Shown here: one piece after another, positions 35,834 through 47,639 of the stretch
Layout: each line of letters starts with the position of its first letter
Position numbering within the stretch: position 1 is the stretch's first letter
Source: Rhipicephalus microplus
Taxonomy: Eukaryota; Arthropoda; Arachnida; Ixodida; Ixodidae
Reading direction: 5' to 3'
Assembly (NCBI RefSeq): GCF_043290135.1
Contig: NC_134707.1
Location: 75,140,508-75,204,507 of the forward strand
DNA length: 64,000 bases
Notes under the pieces: generated by a model
The model's input: only the letters and a program-made list of their open reading frames with translations
What the model was told of the DNA's origin: nothing
Database searches by the model: none
Translations under genes and position numbers: made by a program

Positions 35834-36259
35834 CCTAAACAGTCGTCTTCGTGCAATGGTAATTAAGGTTTTAGAATATCGTATCGGTTTATTTTTCTAC
35901 TCATTTTTTTGTTAGTTTCAATATAAAATGAAATAGCTTATAAAGAGAACGAAGTGTGTTGTGCTAATGGAGGCGTGTTTTCTTTGACATTGTAGCTCAT
36001 CTGCTGCAGCGCCTTCGGGGGAAAATGTGATGTATATGTTGCTTTTGTTTTGTTTGTAATTTGCTTTTCAGAGATCTTATTATGTCACCTATCTAGTTTA
36101 CATAATAAGTTGAATTTAGGCACTAGAAGCTCTTGCGTGCCCAATGCAAAGTGTTCCACCACGGTGATTTTTCAAATTGGCTCGCTACGAGCCACCGTAG
36201 CATGATGCGAAAAAAATGGCAGTATATCCGCGAAATGAATGATGAAGAGTGGGGTGAAG
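35834..36259. other. non-coding, nothing recognised
   Basis: Right flank of the Tc1-type element. No domain seen. Confidence 0.45.
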
Positions 36260-36485
36260 CATCCATCCATCTATTCGTTCTGCTTCCGTCCGTCCATGCG
36301 TGCGTCTGTGTGGCCGCCCATGCGTCCATCCGCCCATCCATGCGTGCGTCTGTTCTTGCGTCCGCGCGTCCATCTCTGCGTGCGTCCCTGCGTTCGTCCA
36401 TGCATCCACTCCTGCGTCTGTGCATGCGTCCATCAGTCCATGTAGCCATCCATACGTCCGTCCATGCATCTGTCTGTGTCCGTTA
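36260..36485. repeat. degenerate CATC/CGTCCATGCGTG tetranucleotide array
   Basis: About 225 bp of short repeats built from CATC, CGTC, CATG and CGTG. The ORFs on both strands (His/Met/Asp-rich on minus, Arg/Pro/Ser-rich on plus) are translations of this array. Confidence 0.85.
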
Positions 36486-37404
36486 GTCCACCTATTCAAC
36501 ACTCCAAGTACCACCATCTCGCAACTTTTCATCATATATTTCTCATATAGAAGCCCTGCCATCCAGCGGACATTCTAAGGGCTGAACGAGAGGAGGCACA
36601 CGCACACTTTCTTACTGCTTGCGCTTCATGTCTACTTCCCACATTTAACCACCTCAAGTTCATGGTATATATAGGTTCACTGTATTCATGGCACTGCGGC
36701 CCAACGCTCGCTGAACCTTTCTAAAACCAAGGAGGTTACGCTCAGCGAGTATGACGCAGCAACCCTTTTTTTGTCAGATAGTCCTCAATGTACATACCAA
36801 TGGCTGCTAAGGGGGAATGAGAGACAGGAGTATTCGGCTTTTAGTTAACGCGCATGCTGCGAATTTTTGTTGTTCAACAACGCACAGAAGAAATCTCTCA
36901 CCGGCACCACCTTGGAAGTCAAATTGTTATGCTTATAACATACTACAACGGCTACGAGGGACGAACGGGTGCCACTTTAAGAAGCTTCGCCCCTAAAAGC
37001 AAGCTTAAATCCCTTGCTTCTCAGCCATCGCGAGACGCATTCCTTCCCTGTTCTGTTTGGTATCGAGGATGCAGCATCACATGACGCATACGCAACCAAG
37101 AACAAGATGCATAAGCAAGGTCACGCGCGCATGATGTGCCCCCGCCTACTTATGCACGTACGCCACCGATGTTGTGTCGTCTGGGCGTTCTCTGTTGTAT
37201 ATTACCAGTTTCTGTGGAATGGATCAGTCAATGCGTGTATTTTAGGAGAGGCTGGCAAAAATCATGCATTGTGACCGCGATACACCACGTCACTCCGCTG
37301 AAAGTGCGTTCAGAGATGACGCACCAAACACGAGCTAAGCGTTGTCAGGGTTGGCGAAGGCACGATGCAGGAACGATGAGAAGACGAACACAAGCGAAAG
37401 GGGA
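36486..37404. other. non-coding, repeat-like, no gene
   Basis: No coding domain. The string ACGAACGGGTGCCACTTTAAGAAGCTTCGCCCCTAAA (36962 on) reads like a dispersed repeat end, but I have no second copy in the window to confirm it. Confidence 0.4.
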
Positions 37405-37449
<45 letters not shown>

Positions 37450-37473
37450 ACTTAGATATTGTAGTAGTAGTAA

Positions 37474-37505
<32 letters not shown>

Positions 37506-37541
37506 ATAGTAGCAGCAGTAGTATAAAGTAGTAGTAGCAGT
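37405..37541. repeat. (TAG)n trinucleotide array
   Basis: Imperfect AGT/TAG repeats over about 135 bp. Ser-rich and Thr-rich ORFs here are repeat translations. Confidence 0.97.
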
Positions 37542-37549
37542 GATAGTAT

Positions 37550-37772
37550 GTGTGGTTTTACGGAAAAAACCACGATATGAGTATGAGGGATGCCGTAGTG
37601 GAGGTGTCCGCCAATTTTGACCATCTGGTGTTCTTTACCATGCACTGACATCGCGCAGTACATGGGCATCTACTTTTTCGACTCCATCTAGATGTGACTG
37701 CCACGGCCACAATCGAACGCTTGGCATTAGGGTCAGCAGTAGAGCATCCTACTGGTCCACCGAGGCAGACAC
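37550..37772 (-). mobile_element. tRNA-type SINE, second family
   Basis: On the minus strand it reads a head with CTCGGTGGACCAGTAGGATG, then a decayed B box (GTTCGATTGTG). The body is GCGATGTCAGTGCATGG and TAAAGAACACCAGATGG, and the 3' end is CTCATACTCATATCGTGG. It shares its 3' third with the Ruka-like SINE but not its middle. Confidence 0.75.
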
Positions 37773-38825
37773 GAAACGAGGGTGCATTAGTGAATAGCAT
37801 CTTGAGGCTATTCAAAATAAAACTGATAACAAGCTGAGATCATTTTTGCCTGTTTTATTATTTCTCTCAGCTTTCATTCAATATACTGATTTGGAAAGTT
37901 TGAAAGAGCAGTGCCAAGACAGAGGGAAAGAAAGACAGAGACAAAGTGCGCTGTCTTTCTTTTTCCTTTGTCTTTGCGCTTTTTTTTTCAAAATGATATC
38001 AAGGAGCTAGCCCAAATCAAAGTACTCCTCATTCATGCTACATAACAGAACACACAAATTGCACATGCCAAGTAATGTCACGTGCAACACTCTTAATGAG
38101 GTACCATTTAAAATGCCGGACATAATCAGGAGGCAGGGCATTTTACGTCTGTTTTTCTAGATATAGCTAGCATTTAACAAAGCTCTGATGAAGAGCGTAC
38201 GGTATGCGATGTCAGCCGACCGATTTCAACGTGAAGGAGCGACGTAAAAACAGGACCATGCCTTGCTGTACGTCACTCCCTATAGATCTTGAGGCGCACA
38301 CCCGCGAGAATGGAATGTGACATTCATTAGAGATGGCGCATTTTTCCACGACATGTAATTTTGCAATCCTTTCAGGAATAATTCGGAATGCCTAGTGCAC
38401 CTTTACGTTTGTCAGCTCGAAATATCCAATCCCAGTAAGAATCTTTAAGGTGTTCACCGATAGGGGAGAAATTGGTCTTACGAGATTCGGCCTAGCATCC
38501 CTCTCTCCTGGGGTAATAGTGGCCTGGTTATTCGCTGCTTTGATGCTTTTCCCAGCCAGAACGAAACAAAAGAGACACAATAGAGTGTTAATTGAATGGT
38601 GTACACATGACGCACAATGCTAGACGATAAAGCGAAAGACCACATTTTGCGAAGTGCATGCCAATGTTCAATCGTTAGTACCTTTCCGCTATCTTAAAGA
38701 GTATCATTTTTTTGCTTCTTGCCGTAGATACAAGTCAAGGACGTCGTTGTTTTGGGATATTTAAATTTTGTAGAAATATATTGTGCCTATAATTACAATT
38801 TTGAAGCCCTAAAACAGTAGTTTCA
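37773..38825. other. non-coding, nothing recognised
   Basis: About 1 kb with no domain or repeat that I can assign. Confidence 0.45.
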
Positions 38826-39803
38826 GTTAAAGTCAGTCAAGGTCAGTCAAGGGCGATATGATGGAGGCGAAGTAGCGAATAAAACGACGAAAATATGAAC
38901 ATAAACCGAGGAAGCTGCGAAGTTCTTTTAAGGTCTTCGGCTTAGGAAATTCGGCAACGGCGCGGAGTTTCGTCGGATCCAGAGGAATGCCATCTCTAAT
39001 ATAACATGGCCCAAAATTAGGGGTTTTCGAGCGCCGAAGCAGCACCTCTTCAAGTTGAGCTGTAGACCGTCGGAGGTGAGGCAAGTAAGCACTGTCTCGA
39101 GCCGCAGAAGATGCGTCGAAAAGTCGCTTGAAAATATCACGACATCATCTAAATAACAGAGACATGTCTGCCATTTCAGGCCACTGAGGATGTTGTCGAT
39201 TATGCGCTCTAAATTGGCAGGCGCATTGCAGAGCCCGAATGGCATGACGTTAAATTCGTATAAGCCATCAGGGGTAACAAAAGCCGTCTTGGGGCGATCA
39301 GCCTCAGCCATGGGAACTTGCCAATAACCTGAACGCAGATCTAGTAACGAGAAGAACTCCGGGCCTTGTAAGCAGTCAAGGGCATCGTCTATACGAGGTA
39401 GCGGGTAAACATCTTTGCGCGTGATCTTATTCAACCGGCGGTAGTCGACGCAGAATCTTATTGACCCATTTTTTTTCTTGACTAGAACAACTGGGGATGT
39501 CCACGGGCTGTTAGAGGACTCAATAACACCTCGCTTCAACATGTCGTCAACTTGTTCTGCGATTATGCGACGCTCAAATGCCGATACCCGATACGGACGC
39601 TGACGTAAAGGAGCGTGATGGCCAGTGTCGATTTCGTGAGATATGTGGAAGCACGGTCCAAAGTCAGTTGCTGGTGGTCGAAGCTGGCGCGGAAGCGCTC
39701 GAGGAGGGCGATGATGTCGGTGTGCTGCTGGACCGTAAGGTTGGGGTCGATGCAGCGCGAAATAGCGTCGGTGAATGATGGGGAAGAGGATGACGCGCAG
39801 CAA
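38826..39803 (-). pseudogene. Gypsy-3 reverse transcriptase, truncated
   Basis: Conserved RT blocks are [46 protein letters not shown] and CYLDDVVIFS (YLDD intact). A frameshift near 39000 moves the reading into the phase ending at 38833 (LKELRSFLGLCSYFRRF). The sequence stops before RNase H. Another frameshift, near 39650-39700, separates RT from the upstream protease frame. Confidence 0.87.
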
Positions 39804-40444
39804 TCAACAGCGCCAATAGGTAGCGTAGTCGAGTGGTAAGAAACGACACGTGCACTCGAGGGATCAATGTCATCGGCAAAGCCCAAGCACTCTCCACACA
39901 GTAACTTGGAAGGTGAGGGAAACGAATTTGAAACATAAATTGCACTTGATGCATCGTGAACATTCAGAACGGCGAAAGGAATCGGGAAGCACTTGCGGCG
40001 AACAGCGGTTTCAGAAGGCGTAAAAAGAACAGTTGAGCCACTAGAGACGTCACAGGATAGCGGAACTAGGGCGGATGATAACGGGGGTATCGAAGTGTCG
40101 GTGGCAACGAAAACTTTTGCAGGTGAAAGGGACGAGTCGAGTGAAGCAGCGTCGCATAACGGCGCGAACTCCACCTCGGTGCGAGCACAGTCGATGACGG
40201 CATGGTGAGTGCAGAGAAAGTCTCAGCCTAATATAATGTCATGGCAACACTGCGGGAGCACTACAAACTCGACGACATAAATATCGTCAGCAATAGCGAC
40301 ACGTGCTGTGCATGCAGCAAAAGGGCGAATTCGTTGCTCACTCGCAGTGCTCAAAACGAAGTCGTGAAGAGGCATTGTGACTTTTTTTAGTCGAAGGCAA
40401 AGTTTTTCAGTCATTACAGACACTGCGGCGCCAGTATCGACCAA
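39563..40444 (-). pseudogene. Gypsy-3 protease and linker
   Basis: The retropepsin active site is intact (MVDTGAAVSVMTEKL). The conserved HDIILG is followed by a TGA (plus-strand 40223-40225) where the family has Trp, and the same frame then continues. The linker to RT ([24 protein letters not shown]) matches the corresponding part of Gypsy-2. Confidence 0.83.
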
Positions 40445-40554
40445 TTCAAAAACAGGTATACCTTCAACGGAGACAGCAACGACGTTGAATGGCGAAAAAC
40501 AAGGTCTTGTGGAGTTCGAAAGATCCGCAGTTCTTGCCCCCTGAACAGCGGCTT

Positions 40555-41832
40555 CTATTTTTCCTCAGGGACAGGGCGAGGTCGACGTAGCATAGGGGAA
40601 AGGGAACAGCGTTGAGGTGAAGGTGACCGGTGTCTGTTGAAGTTTCGGCGAGGTGAAAATGTGTCCATGGTCGCAGTCTCACAGGGTACAGCAGGCTCTG
40701 GTCGTTGTGGGAAATCGTAATTGTTGGGCCTGACGTCTTCACGCAAGAAAAACTCACGCCGTCGACAAAATCGTGCCACGTGACCCGCAATTCCACAGGC
40801 GAAGCATATGGGACGGTTGTCTTGAGTGTGCCAGGGGTTCTGAAAGCGCAGAGATGGTGGTCGGGAGAAAGGACGGGCAGCCTGGTGCATAGGCTCAGTC
40901 GGTACGACGAAGGGGCGCGTGGACGTAGGCGTTCGCGACAAAGAAACGTTGCCGTTTGTGACAGGCGGACGTTGCATTTCGTTCAGTGCTTCGGCATAGG
41001 TCAATGGAGCAGCCACAGGTGGTGCGTGAGCTGTTGGTAGCGCCTCGGACACTTGCTCCTGGACTACTCGCTGTATTGATGGCGCTAAAGTAGATGGGGC
41101 ACCTTCGGAGGTATAAGGCACGAGGTACAACTGGCGTGCGACCTCCTCTAGTACAAATTGCTTGATCTCGAGAAGCAAAGTGGTGTGGTCTATAGCAGTG
41201 CCAGCTGACAATAAAGCGGAGAATGTTGCACATGGCGCGCTGGCACGACGAGCGGTGTCACGCTGTTTCCAGAGCTCATCATAGCTCTGACAAAGTTGGA
41301 TCTCTTCCACTACCGTTTGCGGGCTTTTGGCGACAAGCATCTGAAATGCGTCGTCAGTCACGCCTTTCAAGGTGTGTTTGATCTTCTCGGCTTCTGTCAT
41401 GGCCGAGTTGACACGCCTGCAAAGGTCGACCACATCTTCGATATAACTTGTGTAATTCTCACCATTCTGCTGAGCCCTAGTACGCAAGAGCTGTTCGGCC
41501 CGTAGTTCGCGAAGTGCTGGACGGCCAAACAAGTCCGCGAACACCGTTCGGAAGGCCGACCAGGTGGGGAGGTCTCTCTCGTGATTACGGTACCACAGAC
41601 TGGCGACGTCGGTCAAATAAAATTGGACGACAGTAAGCTTGTGTGCATCGTCCCACTTGTTGTGCTTGCTCACGCGGTCGTATTCGTCGAGCCAGTCTTC
41701 CACGTCTTTGTCATCGGTTCCACTGTAGGTAGGCGGATCGCGTTGCTGAAAGGAGCCGAGACAGACAGGAGCTGCACTAGTTGGAGCCGAGGCGGCCTGC
41801 CTGCTGCTCGTCGTCCATGGACAATGTAGCAA
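40555..41832 (-). CDS. gag: Gypsy-3 Gag protein
   Basis: A 425-codon open frame with no internal stop. The Gag core is at residues about 30-190 (DVEDWLDEYDRVS, FYLTDVASLWY, TWSAFRTVF, DAFQMLV). It is followed by a Pro-rich stretch and a CCHC zinc knuckle CFACGIAGHVARFC near residue 350. The C-terminus is Arg/Pro/Ser rich. The frame begins with a non-ATG codon, and the nearest upstream ATG (MDDEQQAG on the minus strand) is in another phase. The true start may therefore be lost by a small indel. It packages element RNA in the family and is clearly related to the Gag at 24251. Confidence 0.85.
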   Translation of the reverse strand: MLHCPWTTSSRQAASAPTSAAPVCLGSFQQRDPPTYSGTDDKDVEDWLDEYDRVSKHNKWDDAHKLTVVQFYLTDVASLWYRNHERDLPTWSAFRTVFADLFGRPALRELRAEQLLRTRAQQNGENYTSYIEDVVDLCRRVNSAMTEAEKIKHTLKGVTDDAFQMLVAKSPQTVVEEIQLCQSYDELWKQRDTARRASAPCATFSALLSAGTAIDHTTLLLEIKQFVLEEVARQLYLVPYTSEGAPSTLAPSIQRVVQEQVSEALPTAHAPPVAAPLTYAEALNEMQRPPVTNGNVSLSRTPTSTRPFVVPTEPMHQAARPFSRPPSLRFQNPWHTQDNRPICFACGIAGHVARFCRRREFFLREDVRPNNYDFPQRPEPAVPCETATMDTFSPRRNFNRHRSPSPQRCSLSPMLRRPRPVPEEK

Positions 41833-41985
41833 CTGGAGGCAACGAACGGTTCCGCAATTCCAGTATTAGGCGTTACCCAGCACTCTCCACCAATTAAAAT
41901 GGGGCGTTTTAGAGTGGCACTCTTTTATAAAACAGGAGAGCGGTTACGACACGTCGAGTGGTAATGGTGGAACCAGTCTGAGTAC
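41833..41985 (-). repeat. Gypsy-3 short LTR end and leader
   Basis: Minus strand: TTTTATAAAAGAG (TATA-like), then CTAAAACGCCCCATTTTAA, then the primer-site-like TTGGTGGAGAGTGCTGG. The same order, TAAAACACCTCTATTTTAA then GTGGTGGAGGAGCC, occurs at Gypsy-2 24163-24195, so both elements share short-LTR architecture. Confidence 0.6.
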
Positions 41986-42265
41986 CCATGATGATGATGA
42001 TGATGAATCCACAGACATGGCTCGTACCCACTCAGGGGGATTGGCCAAGAATCGATGCCTTAATTAAGTAAGTTTTTTTTAAATATCGAAACCACCCACC
42101 AGAAAAAAAGAATGAAAAAAGTAGACACCCTAGTCAGAATGAATGGAGTGCAATAGTTGCTTGTCACTCGTGCAGATAAGACAACTATTCATTACCTTGA
42201 ATAAGAATCAGTATAGTTAAACAATGCTCTTGTGTTCGTTGGAATTTTTTTTGCATGATTAATAA

Positions 42266-45200
42266 TCACGCAATTAAAAGCTTAATTCTTTTACTTTCAT
42301 TCAGGTACTTGCAAACTGCGTAGAAAACGTTCTCGTGGCTGAAGCCCAGATCGTAAGCACCGAAGGAAAGTATGTTTTCTATAGTGAAATTCAACCCCAG
42401 GCTAGCAAATGGGTAGGCTAAGAATGTTTTCCTAAGCAATTTGTATCGGCGACATGATAAAAAATAGTGCTCTATTGTTTCCAATTCTGAACAAAAGTTG
42501 CATAGTGGTGATATCGCCAGACCAGCCCTATGTGAATAGAAATTTAACGGGGGGACACGACATCGAAATCTGGTTATTATGGTTTCCAACTGTTTTGTAG
42601 GACACCAATGACTTTTCCATGGAAATCTTAAGTGAGTAAATTCTGGTGTTGACAATATTGCTTCCATAGCGTCTGCACTGAGCGCAAGCTTTCTGTATCT
42701 TGTCGCCGTTATAGTGGCCACTTCGGGAAGGACTGATAGTACTGGCCCTTCCAGTGCTGCTCGTGCTAGAGAGTCGGCGATTTCCTTTACTTCTAAGCCG
42801 CAATGACCGGGTACCCATACTAATTTCAGTAGCTGCAGCTTAGGAGGAACTAGCATAAGGAGCGTCTTTAAGGCCATCGATTTTGTTGACGCCGTAATCG
42901 ACGTACCTACTGACAGGGAATCCGTTATTATGATCGCATTAGCGGCATTCAAAGGTAGCTTTCGCAGCGCTAGAACTATTGCCAACAGCTCAGCTTCAAA
43001 AACTGGGGTGAAATCCGGTAATCTTAATGAAAAAGACCAGTCAAGCGAATGTGAGTATATACCTACACCTGTCTTTTCATCCAATACTGAAGCATCTGTG
43101 GCTATAATGTTATTCGTTTCCGCGTGTGCAAGATAATCCTTCAGTCGGCTATTTAAGACCCTATAGGATTGTAATTTCGGCTTAGAGGGAAAAATGTCAT
43201 CGAATTCAATCTTAAGAATTTGATTTGTATCCTGCGCAGCAATCACATCTCGAATTTTTACATTTAACCAATCTAGTTGTTTCTGGACAAAAGCAATTTG
43301 AGGTGTTCGAAAGCGTGGCCAATGGGCAAGAAAAAAGCTGTCTGGGTCATTTATAAAATCATACTCAGATCGTCTTGGCGCATAGCTATAATATTTCAGA
43401 AACGTCTGAACCGTTAGGATACGAAAACGGCAAGGCAATGTAGGTAATCGTGCTTCCTGATACAAAACATTGTTTCTTACAAACCTCGGAAGTCCTAGAC
43501 ACAATCTCAAGGCTTTTCATTCCAGCATAACCAGAGGCTTTATTTTATAGGCAGGGCCACCTGAGAACAATACGCACCCGAATTCTAGGATTGGTCGCAT
43601 ATACATTTTATAGATCATCACCATTGTGCTTCTGCGTAGATTATATCGGCGGCTGCTCAGTCTACGAAGAATTCCTAAGGCGCGTTGTGCTTTAGATGCC
43701 ATGCTTTCTATGTGAGGAGTCCAGTTTAGGTTGGCATTATAAGTTACTCCCAAATACTTAAGAGATTTCACCTGTGGAATGGGCTCTTGTTTATAACATA
43801 TTGAAATTGAGATGGGATCGGATAACGGGAATATCAATACTGCACTCTTATTTACATTTAAGGTGATGCAGACAGCATCTAGCCATCTCTCCAGCGTATT
43901 GACATATCTCTGTAGCGTTTGATATAAAGAATATATGTCACTATGTGCCGTGAAAAATGCAATATCGTCAGCATATACAAACACCTTCACGTCCTGGCAA
44001 TGCGGTATAGTGCTCATTAAGATGTTAAATAGAACTGGCGATAATACAGCGCCTTGGGGGACACCACGTGTTTGTTTGCACTTTGACGATGCGCAACCAT
44101 CCTTAAAGCAATAGAACTCCCTTCCTCTCAAAATTCCCTCACCCACGCCAATATATATTTTGGGAGATTGTGGCTCTCTAATATGTCTAATATTACTGAA
44201 TGTCCTACACTATCGTATGCCTTAGCAATATCCAATGTCACTAGTGCCGCATGTTGTCTTTTTTTGCGAGCAAGCTGAATGCGGCTTTCTAAATCTGCGT
44301 GTGCACACCAGATTGAACAATCTGTTCTGAAGCCAATTTGATTTGGATTTAATATCGAATTTTCCTCCATCCATATTGTAACTCTTTTATTGAGCACTCT
44401 TTCGATGAGCTTCACCATATTAGATGTAAGAGAAATGGGTCGAATGTTTTCTATGACATATCCGAATCCTTGTCTTTTTTGTATCGGCACTATTTTAGCT
44501 AATTTCCACTCATACGGAATCCAGGCATATTTTAACGAATAATTTACAGTGTTTAGTAGGTCACATGGTGATAATTTGAATAATATTTTTATCATAGCAG
44601 TTGTGATTCCGTCCGGACCAGGAGCTGACGAGGGCAAACCTTGTATCACTTGTGCTAACTCTTCCTCTGTAACTTCAGTAACTTCAATCGTTGACGCTGG
44701 TTTTTGTGGATCGTAAGGCTTAGTTGATGTAAATCTACACACCAGGCCTTTAGCCATGGTTTCCAAGGATTTCTTTGTTTCTTCCAAGGACATAATCTCA
44801 AACCCTATATTATTTTGAGATGGCATCATTTTACGTGATCTCATGAACCTGAACAGCGCCTTTTTGTTACAAGCTTTTGAAAGGTGATCATAATGTTTTC
44901 TATCATATTGTTCCTTAGCTAAAGAGACCGTGCGTTTGAAAATTGCAGCGTGATACTTGTAATCAGACCAGTTTTGAGGGCACTGGTTATACTTAAGTTT
45001 TTTCCAAGCTGCCTTTCTTCGTCGGAAATCCCGGGCACAGTCCGAGTTCCACCACGGACTGTGAGTTGTGCTCTTTGCGGATTCCACAACGAATTCTGCA
45101 TTTTTATATGTTCTTTTGATCAGTGCATTTAGTCTCATGGCTTTTGTATCTTCTTGCTCTTCAGAATGAGTTGCCAAAGCAGATTCTAAATCTTTCCTAA

Positions 45201-45899
45201 ATTTGGTGTAATTAATAAACACTCGAGTCTGAGAGCCTGACATTATAACGTGGCAAGCAATCTCGAATAATATTGTCAAATGATCACTGTTAGTTGCACA
45301 ATCACACGCACTCCACGACAAACTAGTGAGTGATGAACTCACAAAGCTTAAATCTAAGGCTGAACGAGACCTATCACTAATGTAAGTGGGTGTTCTTGAA
45401 TTCAGGCAACACAAGTTATTATCCGCTGTCCACTCCCACAATCTCTTACCGCATTGATCAGTTCGGAAACCCCAGCACGTATGATGAGAATTGAAATCGC
45501 CGATTAGAATTTTATTTTGATAACTAGAAGTCACTGCAGCGTCTAAACATCGAGTATCTATTACGCCTTTAGGAAAGTATGCTTTCACCACCAAAAAAGA
45601 CATGCAGCCTGGTAAAGTTATTTCTAAGGCGAGAATTTCACTGTCAGGTGACATGAGCTTATACGCAATTTTTGCTTTGAGACTTATTCTATTATTAATA
45701 AAAAATGCCAAACCTCCACCTTTCGATGGACGGTCTAGACGGAAAGATCTGAATCTATTTAATTGAAAAGACTGATGCATTGGAAGCCAAGTTTCTAGCA
45801 GTGCAATAATATGTGGAGAAAATTTCGATGCCAAATATATTAGATCAGTTGCTGCAGAGTGAATTGATCGGCAATTCCAATGAAGAATTTTAAGTGACC
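42266..45899 (-). pseudogene. LINE-2 ORF2: endonuclease, reverse transcriptase, RNase H
   Basis: About 1,210 codons. Endonuclease: LKILHWNCRSIHSAATDL, ALLETWLP (E), GDFNSHHTCWG and NSDHLTILFE. RT: SAPGPDGITTAMI, RPISLTSNMVKLIER, NPNQIGFR, LDIAKAYDSV (D), GVPQGAVLSPVLFN and VFVYADDIAFF (YADD). RNase H: IIATDASVLDEKTGVG (D), FEAELLAIVLAL (E), IITDSLSV (D), VWVPGHCGLEVKEIADSLA (D). The C-terminal CNFCSELETIEHYFLSC motif is also present. Only two lesions break it: a single-base loss in a T-run near 44134-44140 and an in-frame TGA at 43517-43519. Both could be decay or sequence error. The frame overlaps the ORF1 stop (AAAATAGGG), so ORF2 may be translated by reinitiation or frameshift. Confidence 0.92.
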
Positions 45900-47341
45900 C
45901 TATTTTCGCTTTAAAATAGCCACAGTGATGGCCTTGTTTAGAATATTTTCTTTAAGAAAATCAGCTTTAGACAGGGTGTTCTTCTGGTACTTTTTGGTTT
46001 TTGAATCGACAGGTGCGATGCCTTTTTTGTATAAAGGGCATCTCGAGCGCTTTAGCGATCGGGGATCCATCTCCATTTCGTCTGAGTCCTCCACTTTCTT
46101 GGTAAGCTCGCATTGAGATACGCTAACTTCCTCTACTGAATCTGCAGCTACCATAGGTTGCTGTGGCGTATCGGAGCCATACTTCTTTGAAATTTTAAGG
46201 GAGTCACGAATGTAAAGGGCTTCCGTAGCCTGATGTGGCGTAGCAGAGTCATACTCCTTTGCAAACTCCGAGGAGTCACTAATGTTACGTGGTGCACTGT
46301 GGTTGTTTTCCGCTGTACCCAACATTTGAGCCACCTGGTTCGATAGAATCTGGGCCAAGGACTCACAAATATTCCCAGCGATGCGCTCCATTGCCTTCTC
46401 CACTGCCTTCTCAATCGCTTCCGCAATAGGGACAGAGAGAGCTTCCATTGTTGGCATAGTACGAGCTGTAACACCGGCGTAGCCTTGTGTTCGTGCTTGT
46501 ATTTCAAGTGCTGCTTCCTTCCGTGAACACCGTATTCGTTCTACTATCTCTAGAATTTGCAGTTCACGTACCTTTGCCGAACAACTAGAGCTATCGGCCA
46601 CATGAGCTTCGCTACATAGGCAACACTTTTCTTTATCACTCAGACAGTCGCTAGAATTGTGACCTTCCCCGCATACCTTATACCTGACCGCTGACCTACA
46701 ACCTTTCATTGTGTGACCATAACGCCAGCACTTTATGCATTGGAGCGGACGAGGAGAGAGCGGCTCTACTCTGTAAATAAAGGCCAAGCCTTAATTTCTG
46801 ATGGTCAGACTGATCCCGCAAAGGTCACAATTACAGACTCAGTTGGTATTTTGTTGTTAGCAACCACCCGTCCACACCGATAGACTGAAATAGCACCTGC
46901 TGGCGAAAACAGCTCTAGTACTTCGGAGGGTGGCATGTTGGCATCGACGCCACGCACTAGACCTCGGGTACATGCTAAATGAGAAGGTATGAACGCGCTC
47001 CCCGGCTGGGATGCAAACGTTGAGCACTTTAGCAGATCTAGGACACAGGACTGGTCTGGCGAAAAGCACAGTATGCCTCCTCTGCCGAACTGGCGGACCT
47101 CCGTTATGGACTGGTATTGGGCCGTCACTGACCGTAATTCCGCCTGAATGATCTTCGGGTTTTTCATCCGAATGATGCCGTCATTGTTCGGGACTAGAGC
47201 CACTGGAATCGATGATATTCCGTTGTTCAAAAAAAGATACACTGGCACCTCCTTTGGATCCGTAGAAGCAGACCAAAGAAAAGTCCCTGGCCCTGGCGAA
47301 GATAAGGGCATCTTGTCTTGTCTGAACTGCACAAAAAACAC
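45900..47341 (-). pseudogene. LINE-2 ORF1 with CCHC zinc knuckles
   Basis: An RNA-binding ORF1 protein of about 480 codons. The N-terminal half (47341-46805) has no strong motif apart from a conserved IVTFAG block at its end. A phase change plus a TAA near 46795-46812 separates it from the C-terminal half (46787-45900). That half begins AFIYRVEPLSPRPLQCIKCW, which is the expected continuation. Zinc knuckles are CIKCWRYGHTMKGC, then CGEGHNSSDC (first Cys lost, in the variant YKVCGEGH) and CCLCSEAHVADSSSC. A predicted coiled, Lys/Glu-rich tail follows. Confidence 0.85.
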
Positions 47342-47639
47342 TGATCAAACAACTATTGCAGTATAAGAAACGATGGTAGATCAATTAACCAACAACAGCT
47401 ACTTAATTCTTGGCCACACCCCGAGAGCAAGCTTCAACGGCTCTTGGCAAGCTTCAACGGCTGCTTGGAACGTAGACTGCACAACCCAGCCAACCAAACG
47501 TCGTCTTCTTCACCGACTAAGTCATACCCCCTGCCTTTCTGAGTAGCACTCATCTTCTTCACTACATTTTTGGCGTCTAAAACACACTTCAATGCTGCCT
47601 GAAAATTCGGCTCTAGTAATAACCGCGGAGCCGAACCAC

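Larger units (their letters stand above)
38826..41985 (-). mobile_element. Gypsy-3 of window: mag-like element, 3'-truncated
   Basis: Minus-strand order is a short LTR end with a TTGGTGGAGAGTGCTGG primer site, gag (40555-41832), protease/linker and RT. The element stops within the RT connection at about 38826, with RNase H and integrase absent. Gag and RT resemble Gypsy-2. Only one LTR end is present. Confidence 0.85.
41988..47380 (-). mobile_element. LINE-2 of window: nearly intact RNase H-bearing non-LTR retrotransposon
   Basis: Minus strand: ORF1 (47341-45900), ORF2 with endonuclease, RT and RNase H (45899-42266), about 260 bp of 3' UTR and a (TCA)n tail at about 42010-41990. The tail abuts the Gypsy-3 LTR end. 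Damage is limited to one frameshift and one stop in ORF2 and a short disrupted stretch in ORF1. Confidence 0.9.

Noticed and set aside
36123..36562. ORFs on both strands rich in Asp/Met/Arg/Ala or Ser/Pro/Val
   Set aside because: Translations of the CATC/CGTC tetranucleotide array in different frames.
37136..37669. Poly-Ser and poly-Thr ORFs
   Set aside because: Translations of the (TAG)n array.
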